Shown here piece after piece: positions 19,876 to 27,080 of a stretch of DNA of 64,000 nt. Under the pieces are notes generated by a model. The model was not told where the DNA came from. It did not search any database and was given only the letters and a program-made list of their open reading frames with translations. A program made the translations under genes and the position numbers. The stretch lies in NCBI RefSeq assembly GCF_003634555.1, contig NZ_RBKS01000001.1, positions 3,782,001-3,846,000 of the forward strand, written 5' to 3'. Source of the DNA: Frondihabitans australicus. Its GTDB lineage: Bacteria; Actinomycetota; Actinomycetes; Actinomycetales; Microbacteriaceae. Positions within the stretch are counted from its first letter, which is position 1; each line of letters starts with the position of its first letter.

Positions 19876-19909
19876 TGCGGACACGACCCCCGAAAGGGTT
19901 TTGTCCGCA
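19876..19909 (-). terminator. Hairpin downstream of the aldo/keto reductase gene
   Basis: TGCGGACACGACCC pairs with GGGTTTTGTCCGCA around a short loop. It lies between the reductase stop (minus strand) and the start of the SGNH gene, so it probably ends the reductase transcript. Confidence 0.5.
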
Positions 19910-19981
19910 AAGCGCACCGGTCACATCCGTCACACGGGTCTCGTCAGCCCCAGGGCGCAGGAGCAGCCGCCCCGCCGCCCG

Positions 19982-20872
19982 TCACACCGCGTCGAGGGCT
20001 CGCATCGCCTCCTCGTCGAGAGTCACGCCGCCCGCGGCCACGTTCTCCTCGAGGTGCTCGATGCTCGTGGTGCCGGGGATCAGCATGACGTTCGGCGAGT
20101 GCGCGAGGAGCCAGGCGAGGCCCACCTGCGCGGGCGTCGCGCCCAGCCGGGCCGCCTGCTCCTGCACCGCAGGTTGGTCGGTGACCTTGGCCGCACCGGG
20201 GAAGCCGGAGCCGAGCGGGAAGAACGGCACCCAGGCGACGCCGTTGTCGCGGCAGACCGCGAGGGCGTCGTCGTCGCGCGTCACGAGATTGAAGAGGTTC
20301 TGCACGCAGGCGATGCCCGCCGGCAGCGCCTGCTCGATCTGCTCTGCCGAGACGCTCGACAGGCCGATCCCGTCGATCTTGCCCTCGTCGCGCAGGGCGA
20401 TCATCTCGGCGAGCTGGTCGTCGAGCGGCACGATCTGGTCGCCCTCGGCGACGATGCCGGGAGGGCCGTCGACGCGGCGGAGGTTCACCACGGCGAGACG
20501 CTCGGCGCCGAGGGTGCGGAGGTTCTGCTCGACCTGCGCGCGCAGCTCGGCAGGCTTCTGGGCGGGCACGAGCGGCGGGTTCGCGCCCTCGACGTGCACG
20601 GCGCCGACCTTCGAGACGAGCACGACGTCGTCGGAATAGGGCGCGAACGCGGCGCGGAGGCGGCGGTTCGCCTCGCCGCCGCCGTAGAACTCGGCGGTGT
20701 CGAAGTGTGTGACGCCGAGCTCGAGGGCGCGGCGGAGGAGGCGCGTGGAGGCGTCGACCGCGAGGGGCTCCCTGACTCTGCTCTCGGCCAACTGCATCGC
20801 GCCGTAGCCGATGCGGGGCGTGTCGCGGCCGGCCAGAGGGTAGGTGCCGCCGGGTCGTGGGGTCTCGGGCAT
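19982..20872 (-). CDS. Aldo/keto reductase, subfamily with His-to-Arg change
   Basis: 296 residues. GVTHFDTAEFYGGGEANRRL supplies the catalytic Asp and Tyr and DDVVLVSKVGAVH the Lys of the AKR tetrad. The fourth residue, normally His in a 'L-H-R' context, is Arg in AVVNLRRVDGP; this matches the group of E. coli YdbC (pyridoxal reductase), where the same place reads VNLR. VPFFPLGSGFPGA and MLIPGTTSIEHLEENVAA form the NADPH-binding loops. It probably reduces small aldehydes or a B6 vitamer with NADPH. It is divergent from a TetR gene whose operators fill the 91-bp gap, so it is likely repressed by that protein. Confidence 0.9.
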   Translation of the reverse strand: MPETPRPGGTYPLAGRDTPRIGYGAMQLAESRVREPLAVDASTRLLRRALELGVTHFDTAEFYGGGEANRRLRAAFAPYSDDVVLVSKVGAVHVEGANPPLVPAQKPAELRAQVEQNLRTLGAERLAVVNLRRVDGPPGIVAEGDQIVPLDDQLAEMIALRDEGKIDGIGLSSVSAEQIEQALPAGIACVQNLFNLVTRDDDALAVCRDNGVAWVPFFPLGSGFPGAAKVTDQPAVQEQAARLGATPAQVGLAWLLAHSPNVMLIPGTTSIEHLEENVAAGGVTLDEEAMRALDAV

Positions 20873-20910
20873 GGTGCTCTCTCGTCTCATCGGGGATACT
20901 GGAGTGCGAA

Positions 20911-20960
20911 GCGGAGGAGCCTCCGCCGCGACCGACGATAGCAAAACGGAGGAGCCTCCG
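20911..20960. promoter_or_regulatory. Two copies of a TetR operator, one covering the ribosome site
   Basis: GCGGAGGAGCCTCCGC (20911-20926) and CGGAGGAGCCTCCG (20947-20960) share the arms CGGAGG and CCTCCG around AG, 35 bp apart. The second copy contains the GGAGG ribosome site of the tetR gene, whose GTG start is 3 nt later. The two lie between divergent reductase and tetR genes. Confidence 0.75.
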
Positions 20961-20963
20961 CTA

Positions 20964-21548
20964 GTGGCGACCGACACTCCCGCACCCCGCGTGCGCTCCG
21001 ACGCGGCCCGAAATCGCGACCGGCTGCGCGCCGCCGCCGCGGCGGCGTTCGAGGCGAGCGCCGGGTCGACCGCGGTCTCGCTCGAGGGCATCGCCCGCGA
21101 CGCCGGGGTCGGCATCGGCACGCTGTACCGGCACTTCCCGACGCGCGAGGCGCTCGTCGAGGAGGTCTACCGGGCCGAACTGGGCGCGGTGTGCGACACG
21201 GCTTCGACCCTGCTCGCGACGCTGCCGCCGGCCGAGGCGCTGCGCGCGTGGATGGACCGCTACGGCGCGTTCGTCGCCGCCAAGCGCGGCATGGCCGAGA
21301 CCCTGCGGGCACTCCTGAGCGCCGGGGTGGCATCGGCGCCCGGCGAGACTCGGCAGCGGATCCGCGCCGCCGTGGGCGAGATGCTGGCCGCAGGAGCAGC
21401 GGAAGGCACCCTCAGGGCCGACGTCGCGGCCGACGATGTCGTCGTCTCGCTGATCGGAGTGTTCCTCGCCACGGCCGAGGCACCCGACCGGGATCAGGCC
21501 GGTCGAATGCTCGACCTCCTCGTGGCGGGGCTGCGAGCCCGGGCCTGA
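20964..21548 (+). CDS. TetR family transcriptional regulator
   Basis: 194 residues from GTG 20964, chosen because the operator/ribosome-site GGAGG ends 7 nt upstream; a longer frame runs back through the operators. The N-terminal helix-turn-helix is SLEGIARDAGVGIGTLYRHF (about residues 38-57), the standard TetR signature, followed by PTREALVEEVYRAEL. The rest is an all-helical ligand domain. Twin operators upstream imply autorepression and repression of the divergent aldo/keto reductase, so the inducer may be an aldehyde substrate. A strong hairpin follows the stop at 21605. Confidence 0.92.
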   Translation: MATDTPAPRVRSDAARNRDRLRAAAAAAFEASAGSTAVSLEGIARDAGVGIGTLYRHFPTREALVEEVYRAELGAVCDTASTLLATLPPAEALRAWMDRYGAFVAAKRGMAETLRALLSAGVASAPGETRQRIRAAVGEMLAAGAAEGTLRADVAADDVVVSLIGVFLATAEAPDRDQAGRMLDLLVAGLRARA

Positions 21549-21604
21549 GAGGCGACGTCGCACCGCCGCGTCGTCAGGGGAACGCCGCGGCGGTGGGGAA
21601 GGGA

Positions 21605-21627
21605 GCGGACGCGATCACAGCGTCCGC
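21605..21627 (+). terminator. Hairpin downstream of tetR-type gene
   Basis: GCGGACGC and GCGTCCGC form a perfect 8-bp stem around GATCACA, 57 nt after the stop codon. No T-run follows. Confidence 0.55.
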
Positions 21628-21636
21628 CCCCTGGAG

Positions 21637-21780
21637 AGCGGGCCAGGGAACCCGCAGCAGGGGTTCGGCACCCCGCCGGAACCGGTTGGTCCCCAGTGCG
21701 GGTGCCGCCCGTGAGGGTGACGCGTGCTCATCCGTCAGGCCGATAGCCGATTCGGCCAAACGGCGGTAATTTCTGCTGAC
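21637..21780 (+). other. GC-rich structured leader before the lipoprotein gene, possible riboswitch
   Basis: No credible open frame fills 21549-21793. The stretch shows nested hairpins: GCGGG(CCAGGGAA)CCCGC, GGGGTTCGGCACCCC and CGGGTGCCGCCCG, then GAGGGTGAC and CATCCGTCAGGCCGATAG. The order of an AGCGGG start, a GGGTGA element and an ATCCGTCAG element loosely recalls the c-di-AMP (ydaO-type) riboswitch, but I cannot fit the whole consensus. It could equally be an undescribed leader RNA. Confidence 0.3.
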
Positions 21781-21793
21781 AGGGGGTATTCAC

Positions 21794-22216
21794 ATGGCGA
21801 GAGTGCGCAGGCGGGCGAGCGTCGTGGTCGGCTGTGTCGCGGCCTGTGCTCTCGTGGTGAGCGCTACCGGGTGCACGTCTGTCGAAGTGCGGCCCGCAGA
21901 CGTCATCGGCACGTGGCATGGTCCGAACGGTGGTGCGATCACGGTCTTCTCGGACGGGCGTGCAATATTCTCCGACTTCCCGCGAGTCGCTGCGGGTGGG
22001 GACGGTGCGGGCGTCGTCAGCGGCGCGGCGAAATGGTACATCGACCCGGAGGTACCTCACGAATACATCGAGTTCGTCGGCACGAAGATGACGTCGTCGG
22101 CCTTCAATCACAAAGGCTGGACGGGCAACGTGGTTTTCGGCAGGTCTCAGATGTACTTCTGGACGGCCGACCCGTCCGAGAACAAGAAGTACACCGTGAC
22201 CCGCAGCAGTCGCTGA
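21794..22216 (+). CDS. Small lipoprotein of unknown function
   Basis: 140 residues. A basic start (MARVRRRASV) and hydrophobic stretch end in SATGC, a lipobox with the modified cysteine near residue 27. The mature part reads VIGTWHGPNGGAITVFSDGR and later IEFVGTKMTSSAF, suggesting a small beta-barrel of the lipocalin-like kind that begins 'GtW.g..g..i.f..dG'. I do not recognise a specific family. Composition is less GC-rich than flanking genes. Its long structured leader is the most interesting feature. It probably sits on the outer face of the membrane. Confidence 0.75.
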   Translation: MARVRRRASVVVGCVAACALVVSATGCTSVEVRPADVIGTWHGPNGGAITVFSDGRAIFSDFPRVAAGGDGAGVVSGAAKWYIDPEVPHEYIEFVGTKMTSSAFNHKGWTGNVVFGRSQMYFWTADPSENKKYTVTRSSR

Positions 22217-22269
22217 TGGGCCGCGCCCGTTGCCAGTGGACGATGCTTGCTGCGGCTGGGGCGGCCCCG

Positions 22270-22371
22270 TCAGGTTTCAAGCCGCGACGTGAGCACGTTC
22301 GACGCGATACTGAAGCGCGTCTCCCGGCAGAGCGCGGTCTGGCGCAACATGAGGAAGCATCGATGGTCGTT
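22270..22371 (-). pseudogene. Decayed fragment of an HxlR regulator
   Basis: On the minus strand this reads DHRCFLMLRQ, then TRFSIASNVLTSRLET and a stop. It aligns with DRWSFLVLRN and SLGIASNVLSSRLDALV of the intact HxlR gene 1.3 kb downstream, with about nine residues lost in the middle. The DNA match is 26 of 27 bases at CCGCGACG.GAGCACGTTCG. There is no start, wing or C-terminus. It lies in a 286-bp gap that otherwise holds no gene. Confidence 0.7.
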
Positions 22372-22444
22372 GCGATGTCCAGGTTCCTCTCGCGACTGAC
22401 TTCCTCCTTCGAATGACTGCGTCGGTTACTCGCCACACCCGCGG

Positions 22445-22487
22445 GATTTGAGATGATTTGAGATGAAAGTCGAGTTTCATCCCAAAT
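22445..22487 (+). promoter_or_regulatory. Tandem and inverted repeat before the ATPase gene
   Basis: GATTTGAGAT is repeated exactly in tandem (22445-22464). The second copy is also part of an inverted repeat: ATTTGAGATGAAA (22456-22468) and TTTCATCCCAAAT (22475-22487), 13-bp arms with one mismatch and a 6-nt spacer. It is AT-rich against a GC-rich background and 16 nt before the ATPase start, so it is a strong operator candidate, perhaps for the ATPase's own winged helix. Confidence 0.6.
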
Positions 22488-22502
22488 AATCCGAGGAGCG
22501 TC

Positions 22503-23648
22503 ATGCAGCCGAGCCCCTACACGCCGGGTGAGGTCGCCCGTACCGTCCCTGGTCGGGCGTCGCAACTCGCGGACATCGACGAGCGCCTGTCTGCGATGGT
22601 CGACCTCGGTCGACTGGTCGGGCGCATCCGAGTCGACCACGCACCCCGCGGGTTCGGCAAGACGTCGTTACTGCGCGAGTACCAGCGTCGTGCCGTTGCC
22701 CGCGGTGCCATCACGGCGTGGGTGACAGCTGGAGAGAGTCAAGGGCTCATTGCACAGATCGGAGCAGCGATCGCCTCTGCCACGGCCTCCCTGGGCGATG
22801 AAGCGAGTACACGTCTCCTCGACCGCATCGAATCTCTGAAGCTGACCATCGGTGCGCCCGGCATAGCGCAGGCGTCCGCGACCTTGAACGGCGAAAAGGT
22901 GCAGGAGCCCGTCGGTGTTCGCGGATTCGAGGCCGTCATTCGAGAGGCTGCGTCTTACGGTGCCGGCATCGTGATTCTCATCGACGAAGTCCAGGCCGCC
23001 GATGAGGCCGGCATTCGCACACTGGTCTATGCCTGGCAGCACCTGCAGGCGGAAGGCGCCGACATTCCCGCCGCAGTGTTTGCCGCCGGGCTTCCCAACG
23101 CGCCGGAGGTGATCGCCTCGGTCGTCACCTTCAGTGAACGCATTGCCTATCGTCGACTCGGACCGCTGGAGCAAGAAGCCGAGGAGATCGCCCTGGTTGG
23201 CCCAGCGCGTGCGCTCGGCGTCACGTGGACCCGGGAAGCGGTAGCAAATGCGCTCTCGGTAGCGCAGGGCTACCCGTACACCGTGCAACTGATCGGCGAC
23301 GCCACCTGGGCCGCGGCGGGGCGCCCAGATCCAGGTCGAACGGTCGGTGTGGATGATGTCGAGCGCGGTCGGATCGCTATGCGCGACGACCTCGAGGCGC
23401 TTTTTCGAGCACGCTGGGCGCAGAGTGCGGCACTCGAGAGGCGGATGCTCTCGGCAATGGCCGCACGCGGCGACGATCCTGTGTCACGCGCCGACATCTC
23501 CGCCGACTTGCAGATACCCACCAATCACCTCTCGTCCCCGCGCGGACGCCTCATCGACAAGGGGCTCATTCAGTCGGCCGACCGCGGCATGCTGGAGTTC
23601 ACCATTCCGGGCTTCGCCGAGTTCGTCCGCGATCAAGAAGGCGGTTGA
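22503..23648 (+). CDS. AAA ATPase with winged-helix end (ORC1/Cdc6- or ExeA-like)
   Basis: 381 residues; CCGAGGAG precedes the ATG. DHAPRGFGKTSLLREY is a Walker A P-loop (GFGKT near residue 50) and IVILIDEVQAADE is Walker B. After the ATPase core, residues 290-380 form a helical, winged-helix-like end: RMLSAMAARGDDPVSRADIS, then LQIPTNHLSSPRGRLIDKGL and RGMLEFTIPGFAEFV. This layout occurs in ORC/Cdc6-like and ExeA/TniB-like ATPases, often stand-alone genes of islands or defence and mobile loci. No partner nuclease or transposase is seen nearby. Composition is lower in G+C than the core genes, suggesting acquisition. The role is unknown. Confidence 0.8.
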   Translation: MQPSPYTPGEVARTVPGRASQLADIDERLSAMVDLGRLVGRIRVDHAPRGFGKTSLLREYQRRAVARGAITAWVTAGESQGLIAQIGAAIASATASLGDEASTRLLDRIESLKLTIGAPGIAQASATLNGEKVQEPVGVRGFEAVIREAASYGAGIVILIDEVQAADEAGIRTLVYAWQHLQAEGADIPAAVFAAGLPNAPEVIASVVTFSERIAYRRLGPLEQEAEEIALVGPARALGVTWTREAVANALSVAQGYPYTVQLIGDATWAAAGRPDPGRTVGVDDVERGRIAMRDDLEALFRARWAQSAALERRMLSAMAARGDDPVSRADISADLQIPTNHLSSPRGRLIDKGLIQSADRGMLEFTIPGFAEFVRDQEGG

Positions 23649-23710
23649 CACCATGACGTAGCGGCGAGGAGGCGGGCACCTGCCGTCGGCGGACCTCTGC
23701 GGGTGAAGCG

Positions 23711-24178
23711 CTACGCCGCGGGCCGCGACGGCACGATCCGCACCTCGTCGGCGGGCACCTGGCGGCCGGCCTCGTCGACGAATCCGACCCCGATCGGCCC
23801 TCCGGTGCGGCCGCGACGCAGCATCGTGGGGCCGTCCGTGCGCGGCAGGTGCTCGTCGCCCCACTGCTGCAGGGCGGCGAGCACGACGCGGAGGTCGGCA
23901 CCGGCCGGGGTGGGCTCGTACCTCTCACGTCGGCGTGCGCCCGGCTCCTGGTAGTCGACCCTGGTCAGGATGCCGGCGTCGACGAGCGCGTCGAGCCGCG
24001 ACGAGAGCACGTTCGACGCGATGCCGAGGCTCTTCTGGATCTCGCCGAAGCGGGTCTGCCCGTAGTGGATCGTGTTGCGGAGCACGAGGAAGCTCCACCG
24101 GTCGCTCAGCACGTCGACGCTGCGCTCGATCGAGCAGAGCGGGGTGTTCTCGGTGACGGCGGGGACTCGCGGGGACAT
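23711..24178 (-). CDS. HxlR family transcriptional regulator
   Basis: 155 residues from ATG 24178, which has TACCCT 6 nt upstream (leaderless); the longer frame to 24262 lacks support. PLCSIERSVDVLSDRWSFLV carries the single redox-type cysteine near the start and the 'W..lvlR' HxlR pattern, followed by IASNVLSSRLDALVDAGILT as recognition helix and the wing RERYEPTPAGADL. HxlR proteins often sense aldehydes or quinones through that cysteine. It lies 80 nt downstream of the exporter gene on the same strand. A decayed paralogue lies 1.3 kb away at 22270. Confidence 0.9.
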   Translation of the reverse strand: MSPRVPAVTENTPLCSIERSVDVLSDRWSFLVLRNTIHYGQTRFGEIQKSLGIASNVLSSRLDALVDAGILTRVDYQEPGARRRERYEPTPAGADLRVVLAALQQWGDEHLPRTDGPTMLRRGRTGGPIGVGFVDEAGRQVPADEVRIVPSRPAA

Positions 24179-24258
24179 GTGAGCAGGGTAGCTGTCTTGC
24201 GCAACGGAAGGGAGCCCTGGCCGGGCTCCCTTCGCGCTGCGATCGAGTGGCGTGACCG

Positions 24259-25524
24259 TCACCGGGTGGCGACGGGCGCCGTGGGGCAGGGCGTGTGGGC
24301 GGAGCGCACCGTGGTCCGCCGGGCCCTCGTGTGGACGCCGACCGCGAGCAGCATGCCCACCAGGCCGAGGATCGCGAGGACCGCCGTGAACCCGATCGCG
24401 ACCGCCTCGACCCCGACGGCCGTGGCGACGAATCCGGCGGCGATCGCCGCGACGCCGAGCGTGACGTAGGCGATCACGAAGATCCCGGCGAAGAGGCCCG
24501 CCCGCTCGTGGGCGGCGACCTCGGGCACGAGGCTGCGCGTGCTGGCCGAGAACGTGCCGCCGAGCCCGGCTCCGGCGAACACCGTGCTCCCCCAGACCAG
24601 CGCGAGGTCGCCCGAGGCGAAGGCCGCGAGCAGGCCGATCGCTCCGACGACGATGGCCGCATCGCCCAGGATCTTGAGCAGGTGCGCCGGGATCGCGCTG
24701 GTCGTCACCGAGGCGGTCGCCGCGACGCCGAACATGACGAACGTGAGCACACCGCCGACGATCGGCGACGTGATGCCGAACACGGCGCCGAGCACGGTCG
24801 GCAGCAGCCCGAGGAAGAAGGTGGCGGTGAGGAACGTCGCGACGATGCTCGGCGCGGTGGCGACGAACAGGGGCCGCACCTTCGCCGGGATCGTGAAGCG
24901 GGGGGCCAGGGACGCGAGGGCACCGGGTCGCCGGGTCGAGGTCTCCGGAGTGAGGAGTGCGAAGACCGTCCCGGCCGCCATGACGACCGCGAGAGCGGCC
25001 CAGACGATGACGGCCGCCGACGCCGGGATCGCGAGGGCGACGAGTCCCGCGAAGAGGGCGCCGACCCCGAGACCGGCGGTGGACGCGAGGCTGGTCATGA
25101 GCGCGCCCAGCTTCTTGCGGTTCTCACTGGCGAGCTCGACGGCCGCGGCGCCGAAGCTGCTCGACGCGGCGCCCGTGGCGATGCCCTGCAGGATCCGGGC
25201 GACGATCAGCCAGCCGATCGACTGCGCCCCGAAGAACACCAGCACGGCCACCAGTTCGAGCGCGAGCGACCCGATGAGCAGAGGGCGCCGGCCGATGTGG
25301 TCGGAGAGCGAGCCGACGACGAGGAGGGCTGCGACCATCGCGATCGCGTAGACGCCGAAGGCGAGCGTGAGCATCGACGGTGCGAAGCCCCAGCTTGCCT
25401 CGTAGAGGGGCAGGAGCGGCGTCGGGGCGCCGGCGGCGAGGAAGAACGCGATCAGGGACGCCGAGGTGGCGGCGAATCCGACGCTCCGGGGAATCCGGAT
25501 CCGGGAGGTGTTTGTGTCAGCCAT
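24259..25524 (-). CDS. MFS transporter
   Basis: 421 residues from the ATG at 25524, with CATACT 6 nt upstream. The first segment reads FFLAAGAPTPLLPLYEASWG, and the loop VGSLSDHIGRRPLLIGSLAL is MFS motif A (G-S-L-S-D-H-I-G-R-R). Twelve hydrophobic segments fit the family. The type is that of drug or metabolite exporters. It is divergent from an HxlR regulator gene with a perfect 10-bp-arm inverted repeat in the 70-bp gap, which should make it an HxlR-controlled gene. A second HxlR gene lies just downstream, so the exporter is bracketed by two paralogous regulators. Confidence 0.9.
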   Translation of the reverse strand: MADTNTSRIRIPRSVGFAATSASLIAFFLAAGAPTPLLPLYEASWGFAPSMLTLAFGVYAIAMVAALLVVGSLSDHIGRRPLLIGSLALELVAVLVFFGAQSIGWLIVARILQGIATGAASSSFGAAAVELASENRKKLGALMTSLASTAGLGVGALFAGLVALAIPASAAVIVWAALAVVMAAGTVFALLTPETSTRRPGALASLAPRFTIPAKVRPLFVATAPSIVATFLTATFFLGLLPTVLGAVFGITSPIVGGVLTFVMFGVAATASVTTSAIPAHLLKILGDAAIVVGAIGLLAAFASGDLALVWGSTVFAGAGLGGTFSASTRSLVPEVAAHERAGLFAGIFVIAYVTLGVAAIAAGFVATAVGVEAVAIGFTAVLAILGLVGMLLAVGVHTRARRTTVRSAHTPCPTAPVATR

Positions 25525-25541
25525 GCCGCAAGTATGCACAT

Positions 25542-25588
25542 CATTGATTGAACTCGCAAGCATCAATCAATGAATTTAGTGATATTCT
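25542..25588. promoter_or_regulatory. HxlR operator and leaderless promoter
   Basis: CATTGATTGA (25542-25551) and TCAATCAATG (25563-25572) are perfect 10-bp inverted arms with an 11-nt spacer, AT-rich in a GC-rich background. TATTCT (25583-25588) is a -10 box 6 nt before the hxlR start at 25595, so the right arm covers its -35 region. The left side overlaps the promoter of the divergent exporter. Confidence 0.8.
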
Positions 25589-25594
25589 CGGAGC

Positions 25595-26101
25595 ATGCCA
25601 CTCGGAACCGACTACGCGACGCAGCACTGCGCGATCTCCCGCACTCTCGAGGTCGTGGGCGAGCGCTGGACCCTGCTCATCGTGCGCGACCTCTTCTACG
25701 GGATCCGCCGCTACAGCGACATGAAGAAGCACATCGGACTCCCGCCGGCGACGCTCACGTCGCGCCTCAACGGCCTGGTGGAGGAGGGGCTGGTCGAGCG
25801 CGTGCCCGCGGCGAGCGGTCGCGACGAGTACGCCCTCACCGAGAAGGGCGCGTCACTCTGGCCGATCGTGTCGAGCCTCGCCCAGTGGGGCAGCGAGAAC
25901 TACGTCGACGCCGACTGCCGGATGAGCTACACGCACCGCGGCTGCGGTCCGATCGGCCGCACGGGCGCGTGCGAGAACTGCGGCATGTTCCCCGCCGCGT
26001 CGCGAATCGACGTGCAGCGCGGCGACGGCGTCACGGAGGACGTCTTCGCCCAGGCCCTGCGGCGCGAGCCGCACCCGCTCATGGAGCCGCTGCGGGTGTA
26101 G
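25595..26101 (+). CDS. HxlR family regulator with a four-cysteine C-terminal end
   Basis: 168 residues. HCAISRTLEVVGERWTLLIV is the HxlR N-terminus with the redox-type Cys12; LPPATLTSRLNGLVEEGLVE is the recognition helix. Beyond the wing, cysteines 108, 117, 126 and 129 in ADCRMSYTHRGCGPIG and ACENCGMF form a C-x8-C-x8-C-x2-C pattern that probably binds zinc, a tail found in some members. It is divergent from the MFS exporter and its own operator lies between them. Family A palindrome copy 3 follows 13 nt after the stop and likely terminates the message. Confidence 0.92.
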   Translation: MPLGTDYATQHCAISRTLEVVGERWTLLIVRDLFYGIRRYSDMKKHIGLPPATLTSRLNGLVEEGLVERVPAASGRDEYALTEKGASLWPIVSSLAQWGSENYVDADCRMSYTHRGCGPIGRTGACENCGMFPAASRIDVQRGDGVTEDVFAQALRREPHPLMEPLRV

Positions 26102-26114
26102 TGAGTGCCCAATA

Positions 26115-26172
26115 CCTCCCAAAAACGACTCTGCACACCCGGATTCGCGTGTGCAGAGTCGTTTTTGGGAGG
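26115..26172. repeat. Dispersed intergenic palindrome, family A copy 3
   Basis: Perfect 24-bp arms beginning CCTCCCAAAAACGACTCTGC around the 10-nt loop CCGGATTCGC. Same core as copies at 1779 and 18259. It separates the hxlR-type gene from the convergent hypothetical gene at 26180. Confidence 0.9.
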
Positions 26173-26179
26173 AAGAACG

Positions 26180-26485
26180 TCAGGCGCCGATGGGGTCGGT
26201 CTCCTGGTTGTGCTCCTCGGCCAGCGCGCGACCCTCGTCGGCCGCACGGTCGGCTGCGAGGCCGTCGTCGTCGGCGATGTGGCTGAACGACGCCATGCCC
26301 GAGCTGCGCCCGCCGGAGAAGAAGTCGGCGTACGTGGCGGCCGTGTCGCTGGTCAGTCGCAGCGGCCTCTCGGCCGGAATCGTCCGCAGCCCCGGGGGCA
26401 GGTCGGAGAGCTTCCGCTTCGGGTACACCTGGATCCTGACGGGGGAGACACCGGGCTGGCGGTGGTAGTGGCTGTCCTCGACCAA
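26180..26485 (-). CDS. Hypothetical protein
   Basis: 101 residues from a TTG at 26485 that follows GGAAGGGGG; no ATG start is available at this end. The sequence is hydrophilic, with VSPVRIQVYPKRKLSDLPPG near the start and an acidic, alanine-rich end (DDDGLAADRAADEGRALAEE). I do not recognise a family. It is the only substantial frame on this strand in a lower-GC stretch, and codon positions look biased as in a real gene, but the start and even the reality of the gene are uncertain. The 246 bp beyond it (26486-26731) hold no gene I can support. Confidence 0.5.
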   Translation of the reverse strand: MVEDSHYHRQPGVSPVRIQVYPKRKLSDLPPGLRTIPAERPLRLTSDTAATYADFFSGGRSSGMASFSHIADDDGLAADRAADEGRALAEEHNQETDPIGA

Positions 26486-26731
26486 CGATCGCCCCCTTCC
26501 GGCATCGTGCGGACTCAGTGGAGGCGCGTCGAATCGCGCTCACGGTCCGTCAGGCGATCCAACCATCCCGGGCGCGTTCAGGCAAAGGAGGGGCCGACCC
26601 CCTTGACGGGGCATGCTCCGAGCCGCTAGAGGGCGATTCGCGGGCCGCAATGCGCAGGATCAGGGGGACATCCGGCGAGCGTCTGCCCTGAAATCGGACA
26701 CTCGTCAGGCTATCGGCGTAGCCAGAGAGAC

Positions 26732-27070
26732 ATGGAACGCATCCACTACGCCGACGAGTCCGTCCTCACCGGGTCGGAGATCGCCCAAGGCCTGCTGCAC
26801 TATGCCGCGGCGCTGGCGCGGCGGGGGACGTCGGCCACGGTCGACATCCCGATCCGGAAGCCCGACGGGACCCTCGGCCGGGCGAGCTTCCTGCTGGGCC
26901 CGGCGAGCCAAATGGTCTCCGAGAGCGAGGACAGCCCCTACGAGGAGATCGTCGACCCTGGCCTCCTCGAGTCGTTCGCCTCCGAGGAGTCTCGCCTGGC
27001 GAACCCGCAGGCGGTCGCGGCCGAGCAGCCCCGCGCCGGTGAACTGCCCGACGTCGAGATCGACCTCTAG
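26732..27070 (+). CDS. Small hypothetical protein
   Basis: 112 residues, weak ribosome site AGAGAGA before the ATG. The middle reads TSATVDIPIRKPDGTLGRAS, then FLLGPASQMVSESED, suggesting two beta strands of a small alpha/beta fold; the rest is acidic, ending in VEIDL. No membrane segment, signal or known motif is seen. It is convergent with the next gene, 10 nt away. Function unknown. Confidence 0.65.
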   Translation: MERIHYADESVLTGSEIAQGLLHYAAALARRGTSATVDIPIRKPDGTLGRASFLLGPASQMVSESEDSPYEEIVDPGLLESFASEESRLANPQAVAAEQPRAGELPDVEIDL

Positions 27071-27080
27071 ACCGACCGCG

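Noticed and set aside
21574-21759. A 61-codon minus-strand frame in the gap after the tetR gene
   Set aside because: It lies over the hairpins of the candidate leader, has no ribosome site and no recognisable sequence.
22217-22502. Possible extra small gene between the lipoprotein and the ATPase
   Set aside because: No frame with a start signal and coding bias is present; what resembles protein is the HxlR remnant on the minus strand.
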